NCBI GenBank assembly: GCA_018780265.1
Contig: JADMJV010000017.1
Span: 1 to 64,000 of the forward strand
Reading direction: 5' to 3'
Source of the DNA: a bacterium
Lineage (GTDB): Bacteria; Vulcanimicrobiota; Xenobia; Xenobiales; JADMJV01
DNA: 64,000 bases
Shown here: positions 7,925 through 14,644 of the stretch, one piece after another
How positions within the stretch are numbered: position 1 is the stretch's first letter
Layout of the letters: every line of letters begins with the position of its first letter
The notes under the pieces: generated by a model
Databases searched by the model: none
What the model saw: the letters and a program-made list of their open reading frames with translations, nothing else
Told to the model about the DNA's origin: nothing
Program-made: the position numbers and the translations under genes

Positions 7925-8044
7925 TTAGTCTAGGATAGCGGTTGATACGCTGAAGCCCATCTCATGCATGCCAGACATGGCCTGCTTTTCAGTCTTCGCG
8001 TGGAGCCTGGCTCTCACATTCTCGTCTACCAATGCCGTAGACAT
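7925..8044 (-). pseudogene. Truncated DinJ/RelB-like antitoxin remnant
   Basis: A 39-codon frame on the minus strand whose product reads like the N-terminal DNA-binding part of DinJ/RelB antitoxins: VDENVRARLHAKTEKQA followed by a MGFSVSTAI segment, matching the family pattern 'VRARID-ELK-QAE-VL-ELGLSVS-AI'. Family members run to about 85-95 residues. Here a stop codon follows immediately after the dimerisation helix starts, and no toxin gene is adjacent; the convergent MNT-HEPN gene ends 20 bp further on. It is best read as the relic of a third toxin-antitoxin locus. Confidence 0.55.
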
Positions 8045-8230
8045 CCAGCATCGCAATAGGTGACGACGCCGAGGACTGGCAGCATGTCCTCGGTCGTCGG
8101 CCGTTTGCGATGCCATCCGAGAGATTTCTGGCGAGTAAAACGGCTGTGTGGTAAGCTGACTTCAATGGTCCAGCCCATCGGTTCAATCGGCCAAGATCAC
8201 CCTCACTTTGACCCACATCGCTCGGACACG

Positions 8231-8590
8231 ATGCACTGGTGGGAATCTAGGCGCTGGCGCTATAATTTGCGGTTGGCCTTGGCTGGCGTCGCAGCTTTTT
8301 GCCTCTACTGCGTGGTCTGCTGGACTTTGCTGCCACGAGTGGTCCCGCTCATGGAAATGGAAACACCTCTGTTTACGATCCTTTTCCAGGGAATTGTCTT
8401 CCTTGTCGCCATGGGGTTGGCCAATGTTTGCTACTTTTTGGGACCCCTGCTGGAATTTCTGTGCAAACCAGAGGATCTTCACAGCTTCCGAGGCACGTGC
8501 TACTTCTTGGGGACGGCCTTTTCCGTGTCCTTGCCGTTTTGCATTCCCGCCTACCTGGCTTGGTGGTCCATCACAGGGACTCCCCTGTAG
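8231..8590 (+). CDS. Small integral membrane protein, unknown function
   Basis: A 119-residue protein with an N-terminal cytosolic WWESRRWRYN segment and three hydrophobic stretches (about 15-37, 47-73 and 92-115). The ATG at 8231 is preferred over an upstream in-frame start because the conserved-looking WWE..RRWRYN leader begins there. I do not recognise a named family, although small membrane proteins with this kind of N-terminus occur as conserved hypotheticals. It lies at the edge of the toxin-antitoxin island and shows no operon link to a neighbour. The 5' flank (8045-8230) contains no other gene. Confidence 0.6.
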   Translation: MHWWESRRWRYNLRLALAGVAAFCLYCVVCWTLLPRVVPLMEMETPLFTILFQGIVFLVAMGLANVCYFLGPLLEFLCKPEDLHSFRGTCYFLGTAFSVSLPFCIPAYLAWWSITGTPL

Positions 8591-8785
8591 AGCATCAGCA
8601 GCATTACTTCGTCAGCCTCAATGGTCAGATTTGCAGCCAGAGACCCCTTTCGAATTGCTCTTCGCGGGAGGATCTTGGGCCCAAAGTAACCAAATTTCTC
8701 AAACGTAGGGGACTTAGATGCCTACCGGTTCGCCTAACCCTTCACGCTCGAAAGGCCAGTCTGGACTGAGGCGGACTTCGCGCAG

Positions 8786-9169
8786 ATGGACTGGCACGAT
8801 ACTCACATTCACGCCCTTGCTTTCCGTGCCGAACTTTTCGAGTTTTGGCTGGACCTGGACTACATCTTCCGTTGGGCGTGGCCAGGAGAAGCATTCGGCT
8901 TTTGGGTGGCCCCCGCGACGCTCGTATTTACAAATGTATACAACCTCCGAATCGAGATAGACTCGCTCGATGGCGACTTGTCGCTTCAGAGTATCTCGCG
9001 CAGCGAACTTGGCCCCACACGCAACGCCGAGTCTCTCACGAAACACACAGAGTCGGTCTGGACCCTCGATTGCAGGGAAGGCGAAATCGCTTTCCGGCCC
9101 ATTACCAGTTTTTGCAGGAGCATCTGGGGCTGGACGCCCACCACCACGTGTGCCACGCCTACGCGTTAG
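8786..9169 (+). CDS. Small acidic protein of unknown function (immunity-like)
   Basis: A 127-residue protein with the look of a small soluble beta-rich family: WHDTHIHALAF at the start, then FWLDLDYIFRW, FWVAPATLVFTNV, LRIEIDSL and an EGEIAFRPITSF strand. Such WHD...LDLDYI...FWVAPATLVF proteins are widespread as uncharacterised conserved proteins and are often found beside mobile or immunity genes; I cannot give a verified family name. The last 20 residues look unrelated to the fold and lie across a change of coding frame at about 9100, so the native C-terminus may have been replaced by a junction. Confidence 0.55.
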   Translation: MDWHDTHIHALAFRAELFEFWLDLDYIFRWAWPGEAFGFWVAPATLVFTNVYNLRIEIDSLDGDLSLQSISRSELGPTRNAESLTKHTESVWTLDCREGEIAFRPITSFCRSIWGWTPTTTCATPTR

Positions 9170-9714
9170 AGGCGGCTGCTCAACTCACCCCGGGCGGGGA
9201 CTACCTGGGCGCCCTTTCCCTGCTGCCCCATATGGCCGAGTTTCAATTTCTGGCCCAGGCCGTCGAATACACGGCAGGCCAGAAAGAAGCCCGCCTCAGC
9301 ATCATTGCCAGCTCGATGGTGGCCGCCGGCCAGGGCCTATTTGGCGACGTCCACACCACCTCGCGCACCCAGGGGAGCAACCTGATGATCAATCCCCTGA
9401 TGTCGATGTATTGGTGCTTTCAGGTGGACGGCCTGGCGCGCCGTTGCCTGTACCTGGACCAAATCAAGAACACCCGCAGCCGCGGGGAGATCACTCACTC
9501 GGGCCATTCAGGAGTTTCGCGCCAACCTTACTCCCCGGCCCTGGCTAAAACTCCCCTTTTAGTCTCAGGCGTTAGCCGGCAGTTGGGCCAGAGCCTGGCG
9601 CAGCTGTTGCTCGACGTTGCCCAGGCCCTGAACGGAGCGATTTTCTCCATTGCGGGCCTGACTCAGGTTGCTGTCGGTATCCCGCACGTCCCAATGGGCT
9701 CGGTCCACGCGTGA
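9100..9714 (+). pseudogene. Gene fragment of unknown family, no start codon
   Basis: From about 9100 the protein-like reading frame shifts by one relative to the preceding gene. The product (HLGLDAHHHVCHAYALEAA, then LAQAVEYTAG, GLFGDVHTTSRTQGSN, MSMYWCFQVDGLARR) looks like a genuine helical protein up to about 9560. The frame then stays open to 9714 only as the antisense of the next gene. No start codon with a ribosome site is visible, so this is either the 3' part of a foreign gene joined here or the frameshifted end of the gene at 8786. The family is not recognised. Confidence 0.4.
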
Positions 9715-10284
9715 GCTGGCCTGACGGGCGTCGCTGCTAACATCTACACCAGGGCGGTCGTAGGTAATGTTGCGCACATTATGTTCGGCCCACTGCAGTT
9801 CTCGGGCGGCCGAATCGGTCTTGTTGCGAGCCCAGCCACCCTGACTGTCGGCATTATCGTGTTGACCGGCGGCACCGTCCAGGTCGCTCTTGGCCTGGCG
9901 CAGCGAGGCCAATGAACTGGGGTAGGCACTGGAGTCGGCGATGATCTGCTGAAGATCGCTCTGAGCCTTGTCAAAGTCCGTGGCCGACTGATTGGAGTCG
10001 AAATCCATATTGCGCAGGTCGCGCTCGTTCTCATCCAGACCCCGTTCAGCCGAATTGAGATACGACTCGGCCTGGCGGCCGTCAAAAGACACATCGGTCT
10101 GCGCGTTGTCCGACTCCGCTCTGCGCAAAGGCCACTCGGCCGACTGCAGGTTGCGGCCGGTGTCCTGGGACGTGTAATAGCAGTCTTGATACTCGGTCTC
10201 AAGCTGGCGCACGTCGGTCTTCAGCTTGCCAACATCGGTAAGCAATTTTTCAATCTGAACGCGGGGGGAAGTCGCCTTGATCAT
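9565..10284 (-). CDS. Coiled-coil protein with internal repeats, unknown function
   Basis: A 239-residue, highly charged, Gln/Asp/Ser-rich protein without signal peptide or membrane segment. It reads as continuous coiled coil (KLLTDVGKLKTDVRQLETE at the start). Two related segments suggest an internal duplication: DGRQAESYLNSAERGL near residue 70 and DARQASSRVDRAHWDV near residue 185. The start is supported by AGGAGG 12 nt upstream of the ATG. No family is recognised. It is transcribed divergently from the PBP1A gene and may be a structural or scaffold protein. Confidence 0.65.
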   Translation of the reverse strand: MIKATSPRVQIEKLLTDVGKLKTDVRQLETEYQDCYYTSQDTGRNLQSAEWPLRRAESDNAQTDVSFDGRQAESYLNSAERGLDENERDLRNMDFDSNQSATDFDKAQSDLQQIIADSSAYPSSLASLRQAKSDLDGAAGQHDNADSQGGWARNKTDSAARELQWAEHNVRNITYDRPGVDVSSDARQASSRVDRAHWDVRDTDSNLSQARNGENRSVQGLGNVEQQLRQALAQLPANA

Positions 10285-10398
10285 CTCTGTGTATATCCTC
10301 CTGAAACTGACTCTTATAGAATAGTCGCGCCCGGTCCGGGTGGAAGGAACATTAGGTAAACTTTCCTGCAGGAGGCGCGTGGCCGTTAGTGGCCAAAG

Positions 10399-12597
10399 GT
10401 GACAGGCATGAAGTCCATGCGCAAACGGCCCCCAGGCAAGGCCCGTTGGAAAAGGCTACTGCTGGCCCTGCTCAAGTTCTGCCTGGTGGCCAGCTTGATT
10501 CTGGGGCCCATGGCTCTGGGAGCCGTCTACGTGGTGGTCACCCGACTGTCCGCCGACCTGCCCGATGTAGAGGGACTGGCCAGCTACGAGGTGCCCCAAA
10601 CCAGCCGAATCTTTTCCAAGGATGGCCAGGTGGTGGCCACACTCTTTGTGGAAAACCGCACCACCGTAACCCTGGACCGCATGTCCCCCTACCTGCCCAA
10701 GGCTCTCCTGGCGGTGGAAGACTCGCGTTTTCTGCAGCATCACGGGGTGGACTGGGTGGGCGTAGCCCGTGCGGCCGTGGCCAACCTGCTCTTTCGGGGT
10801 ATCGATCAAGGCGCCAGCACGCTGACCATGCAGTTGGCTCGCAATCGCTTTCTCACCCAGGACCAAACCATGGCTCGCAAAATTCGCGAGATCATTCTGG
10901 CCCAGCGTATTGAGAAGCGCTATTCCAAAGAAAAGATTCTGGAATACTACCTCAACAACGTTTACTTTGGCAGCGGAGCCTATGGTGTGGCTGCAGCCAG
11001 CAGTCTCTACTTCGGCAAACCGGCCCAGCAGCTCAGCATTGCCCAGTCGGCCCTGATTGCCGGCTTGGTGCAGGCGCCCTCGCGTCTATCGCCGTTGGTC
11101 GACCCCGAGGCGGCCGTAAAGCGTATGAAGCTGGTTCTGGGGCGCATGAAGCAGACCGGCATTATCAGCGAGGCCCAATTCAAGCAGGCCATCGGTGAGG
11201 GCGACGCTTTCAAATTCGCCTCGCCCGGGGGGGGCCCCGTGGTCAACACAGGCGCTGACCAGTTGCTCAAATACCCCTATTTCACCACCTACGTGATTGC
11301 CGAACTGTCCCAACGTTATCCCGAGGACATGCTCTACCGCGCCGGCCTGCAGATCCGCACCACGCTGGACATCGAAATGCAACGTATCGCCGAAGAAGAA
11401 TTAAGCGCCACCATGGCTGAAATGGGGCCGGACCTCAACGCCCACAGCGCCGCCCTGGTGGTCATTGAGAACTCGACCGGCTATGTGCGAGCCATGGTTG
11501 GCGGCACGCAATGGCACCAGGAGAATCAATTCAATCGCGCCTGGCAGGCAGTGCGCCAACCGGGCAGCAGCTTCAAAGCCTTTGTCTATGCCGCCGCCTT
11601 GCTCCAGGGCATGACCCCGGAGACCGTCGTGGATGATAGTCCCACCGATTTTGGCGGTTGGTCGCCCAAAAACAGCGACGGGAAGTACAAAGGCAAAATC
11701 ACCCTGCGTCAGGCTCTCCAAGAGTCGCGCAATATGGTTGCTGCCAAACTCTGTCAGATGGTCGGCCCCGAGCGTGTCGTCGACGTAGCCCAGGCGCTGG
11801 GCATTCACGAGGAGTTGACACCCAACCTGACGCTGGCTTTGGGTTCCTGTGAGGTAGCTCCGCTCTCCATGGCCAGTGCCTACTCCACCATCGCTTCGGG
11901 AGGGATTTACCACGTGCCCCTCTCGGTGACCCAGGTCGTCGACAGCGCCGGTTCGATTCTCACCGACAATCGCGCTCACGCCGGCCAGCGCCGCATGCCG
12001 GCCGATGTCTCCGCGCAACTCACCGAGATGCTGATGCGAGTGGTGGACTACGGCACCGGCACGGCCGCCTACATCGATGGCGTAGACGTAGCCGGCAAGA
12101 CGGGCACCACCGATGAATCTCGCGATGCCTGGTTTGTGGGCTTTACGCCCGAATACACCATGGCCGTGTGGGTGGGCAACGACGACCATTCAGCCATGTA
12201 CAGCGTATTTGGGGGCGGACTGCCAGCCACGCTGTGGCGACGAGTGATGGGGCGACTGGTGACGCGGGGCATATCGCAGCCCCGATTTGCCTTTGAGAGC
12301 GCCCGGGCGCAGGTGGTCAAAGTCTGTATCGAGAGCGGATTTGTGGCCACCTCTGACTGCCCTAAAACGCGGGACCTGCGCATTATGTCGGGGCCGGCCC
12401 CCAGCGAAAAATGCACAATTCACGCCACACCTACGCCAACTCCCACAGCCAGCGCCACACCCGAAGTAGTGCCCACCGAAACACCAGCTGAAATTCCCGG
12501 TGAAACCCCGCTACCGGACGGGGAACTGACTCCGTTGCCTCCGCCGGCCGAGGAAATTCCCGCCGACCCCGAAGTGGTCACCACTCCAATACCTTGA
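10399..12597 (+). CDS. Bifunctional penicillin-binding protein 1A family
   Basis: A 732-residue class A PBP that polymerises glycan strands and cross-links peptidoglycan outside the inner membrane. Order: basic cytosolic start, one membrane helix (about 20-45), glycosyltransferase GT51 with EDSRFLQHHGVD (catalytic Glu near 108), GASTLTMQLARN and YLNNVYFGSGAYG, then the transpeptidase with the SxxK serine in QPGSSFKAF (about 391), ESRN, and AGKTGTTDE (about 566). The tail (about 680-732) is Thr/Pro/Glu-rich and low-complexity. The GTG at 10399 or the ATG at 10408 may be the start; an AAGG lies closer to the latter. All catalytic motifs are intact. Confidence 0.95.
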   Translation: MTGMKSMRKRPPGKARWKRLLLALLKFCLVASLILGPMALGAVYVVVTRLSADLPDVEGLASYEVPQTSRIFSKDGQVVATLFVENRTTVTLDRMSPYLPKALLAVEDSRFLQHHGVDWVGVARAAVANLLFRGIDQGASTLTMQLARNRFLTQDQTMARKIREIILAQRIEKRYSKEKILEYYLNNVYFGSGAYGVAAASSLYFGKPAQQLSIAQSALIAGLVQAPSRLSPLVDPEAAVKRMKLVLGRMKQTGIISEAQFKQAIGEGDAFKFASPGGGPVVNTGADQLLKYPYFTTYVIAELSQRYPEDMLYRAGLQIRTTLDIEMQRIAEEELSATMAEMGPDLNAHSAALVVIENSTGYVRAMVGGTQWHQENQFNRAWQAVRQPGSSFKAFVYAAALLQGMTPETVVDDSPTDFGGWSPKNSDGKYKGKITLRQALQESRNMVAAKLCQMVGPERVVDVAQALGIHEELTPNLTLALGSCEVAPLSMASAYSTIASGGIYHVPLSVTQVVDSAGSILTDNRAHAGQRRMPADVSAQLTEMLMRVVDYGTGTAAYIDGVDVAGKTGTTDESRDAWFVGFTPEYTMAVWVGNDDHSAMYSVFGGGLPATLWRRVMGRLVTRGISQPRFAFESARAQVVKVCIESGFVATSDCPKTRDLRIMSGPAPSEKCTIHATPTPTPTASATPEVVPTETPAEIPGETPLPDGELTPLPPPAEEIPADPEVVTTPIP

Positions 12598-12615
12598 GAA
12601 CGAGAATTTTTGACC

Positions 12616-13317
12616 ATGCCCATCTCCCCTAAGTCATGCGCTGGCTTGCTCTGGCTGCTGCTGGTGCTGCCCCCGGCCGGGGCCGACGAAGCCGTCGAGA
12701 AAATCTTTAATGAAGCACGACGCCTCAACCCCAGCCTGGCGGACTACTCCGCCGACATGACCTTGCGGCTCGATGCCAATCTGGGATTCATCAACTACCG
12801 CCCCGAAATGAAAGGCCAGTACCTTTTCAAAAAGCCCAACAAACACAAGTTGGACATCCCGAAAGCGCCCAGCTATCTGCGCAAGTATCCCAGCGTATTC
12901 GGTTTCAACCTGCCCGCACTCAAGAATTTTGAGAGCAAAGTGGTCGATGAAATCAGCGTGGAAGGCTCGCCCTGCTACCACATCCACCTGCTCAATAAGG
13001 TTACTGTCAACAACGACATCGAGCACCTGGAAATTTACGTCGACAAAAAAAATTACACGGTGCCACGCTACGACACCTATTACAACGGCGGCCATCTGTT
13101 TGTGACCAGCAAATACCGACAACAGGACAGCTACTGGGTATTTGAACGGATGACGGCCGAATACAAAGCTTCCTCGGTTTCCGTTCAAGCCAGCGCCGAC
13201 TACTCCAACTACAAGTTCAATCGGAATCTTCCCGACTCACTTTTTGGTTCGACCAAAGTGGCATCCAAAGCAGCCCCTTCAACCGGGCCCGGGGCCGCTG
13301 CCAAAAGCAAGGACTAA
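12616..13317 (+). CDS. LolA-like periplasmic protein
   Basis: A 233-residue protein with a short signal peptide (LLWLLLVLPPAGA, cleavage about residue 22) followed by a beta-rich domain of the LolA/LppX-like superfamily: a helical N-terminus (VEKIFNEARRLNP), then repeated strands including YSADMTLRLD, KGQYLFKKPNKHKLDIP and a late YSNYKFNRNLPDSLF. These folds bind lipoproteins or lipids in the periplasm. It follows the PBP1A gene by 18 bp and is probably co-transcribed. The ATG at 12616 is chosen over a TTG two codons earlier. The C-terminal 25 residues are Ala/Pro/Lys-rich. Exact cargo is unknown. Confidence 0.65.
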   Translation: MPISPKSCAGLLWLLLVLPPAGADEAVEKIFNEARRLNPSLADYSADMTLRLDANLGFINYRPEMKGQYLFKKPNKHKLDIPKAPSYLRKYPSVFGFNLPALKNFESKVVDEISVEGSPCYHIHLLNKVTVNNDIEHLEIYVDKKNYTVPRYDTYYNGGHLFVTSKYRQQDSYWVFERMTAEYKASSVSVQASADYSNYKFNRNLPDSLFGSTKVASKAAPSTGPGAAAKSKD

Positions 13318-13404
13318 TTGGATTTCGCACAGGAAGGCGCGGCAGCAATGACGAAAATTTTTCTACAGTCTCCCGCCACCGCGGGATAGCCGAGGAGTTC
13401 TGTC

Positions 13405-13977
13405 GTGCTGACGTTAGACCACTTAATGGAGGATCTGAGGGCGGCGCTCCACCCCGCCCCCCCCTGCCAGGATGCCTGCCAAAAAACCTGTGAAATTCTC
13501 AAACATTACTCCAATCACCCCATTCAACTCCCCGAGCGACTTCGCCAACCCGGTTCCCCCTGTTACGCCCGCCACCTGATCCACCGCCAGGATGAAGATG
13601 GATTTTGTGTGGTGGCCATGGTCTGGGCGCCCGGACAGGGCACGCCGGTGCACGATCACGGCGGCACCTGGTGCGTGGAGGGGTGCGTAGAAGGCCATCT
13701 GGCCATTACCAGCTATCGTCTTACCGACCAACCGGATCCGCAACATGTGCGCTTCGAACAAGAAGAATACGTAGAAGTTGGCAAGGGTTCGGTGGGGTGC
13801 CTGATCCCCCCCTTCGAGCATCACAAGATCCACAATCCCTTCAGCGAATTGGCCATCACTATCCATGTCTATGGTCAGGAATTGCGCAACTGCACGCGCT
13901 ATCTGGAAGATGGACGTGACGTTTATCGCGTGGAGAAAGTTCCTCTGTCCTACAGCTCCATGCCGATCCCATGCTAA
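13405..13977 (+). CDS. Cysteine dioxygenase-like cupin
   Basis: A 190-residue cupin of the cysteine dioxygenase type I superfamily, which uses a three-histidine Fe(II) site to oxidise thiols such as cysteine to sulfinates. Visible: PVHDHGGTWC with the two metal histidines, the strand EGHLAITSYRL, then PPFEHHKIHNP and ITIHVYGQEL, whose His supplies the third ligand. Starts with GTG at 13405, with GAGGAG 7 nt upstream. Overlaps the next gene by 7 nt, so the two are translationally coupled. Substrate could be cysteine or another thiol acid (for example 3-mercaptopropionate); this cannot be told from motifs alone. Confidence 0.8.
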   Translation: MLTLDHLMEDLRAALHPAPPCQDACQKTCEILKHYSNHPIQLPERLRQPGSPCYARHLIHRQDEDGFCVVAMVWAPGQGTPVHDHGGTWCVEGCVEGHLAITSYRLTDQPDPQHVRFEQEEYVEVGKGSVGCLIPPFEHHKIHNPFSELAITIHVYGQELRNCTRYLEDGRDVYRVEKVPLSYSSMPIPC

Positions 13978-14327
13978 AGCTATTTTGGGTGGGGCTGGTG
14001 GCTCTGGAGCACCTCTATTTTCTCTATCTGGAGATGTTTCTCTGGACCACGCCAAAAGGCTTAAAGACCTTCAAAATGACGCCCGAAAAGGCTGAGGCCA
14101 GCAAGGTGCTGGCCGCCAATCAGGGGCTCTACAACGGCTTTCTGACAGCCGGGCTGATCTTTGGGCTGCTCTACCCCAGCCCGGAGGCGGGCCGCCATAT
14201 CCAGCTGTTCTTTCTCAGTTGTGTGGTGGTGGCCGGCTCTTATGGAGCGGCCACGGTGGGCAAACGGCTTTTCGTGGTGCAGGCTGTTCCCGCCCTGATC
14301 GCCATCGCGGCCGTGCTGCTCGGATAA
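13971..14327 (+). CDS. DUF1304-family membrane protein
   Basis: A 118-residue membrane protein with four hydrophobic segments and the family's pattern: ALEHLYFLYLEMFLW in helix 1, then FKMTPEKAEASKVLAANQGLYNGFL, which is typical of DUF1304 proteins. Function of the family is unknown. It overlaps the cupin gene by 7 nt and forms a two-gene operon with it. It ends 11 bp from the convergent gene at 14339. Confidence 0.85.
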   Translation: MLKLFWVGLVALEHLYFLYLEMFLWTTPKGLKTFKMTPEKAEASKVLAANQGLYNGFLTAGLIFGLLYPSPEAGRHIQLFFLSCVVVAGSYGAATVGKRLFVVQAVPALIAIAAVLLG

Positions 14328-14338
14328 GAGACCTGCTG

Positions 14339-14644
14339 CTACAGGCGGTGCATAGCCAGAAACACGTCCTCGCGCTGAATGCGCACCTGCAGGTGGCGCG
14401 GCGCGAGTTGCTCGGTCAATTGGCGACGGGCGTCGAGCAAGTCCACCCGCTGACCAGCTTGCGCTTCGGCCCACATCAACACGGCAAAACAGCCCGACTG
14501 GTTGACAGGCTCCCAGGAGGTGAGATGCAATCCCAGGCTCGCCAACTGCGTCTGCAGGCCGGCCGCCAACTGTTGATAGTCAAAGGAGCCAGTACACATG
14601 CCGCTGGATTGAAAAACCGATACGATGTAGCCGGGATTAGACAT
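14339..14644 (-). CDS. Small unknown protein coupled to mutS2
   Basis: A 101-residue protein starting at an ATG that overlaps the mutS2 stop codon (TAATG), so it is translated from the mutS2 message. It has alternating strands and helices (NPGYIVSVFQSS, FAVLMWAEAQAG, RHLQVRIQREDVFLA) that could form a ferredoxin-like alpha/beta fold, and no signal peptide or membrane helix. An upstream in-frame start would intrude into mutS2 and is not favoured. I do not recognise the family. Confidence 0.6.
   Translation of the reverse strand: MSNPGYIVSVFQSSGMCTGSFDYQQLAAGLQTQLASLGLHLTSWEPVNQSGCFAVLMWAEAQAGQRVDLLDARRQLTEQLAPRHLQVRIQREDVFLAMHRL

Noticed and set aside
8845..9099. Upstream extension of the fragment that starts at 9100
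   Set aside because: It is out of frame with the real gene at 8786 and reads as Arg/Pro-rich shadow sequence.
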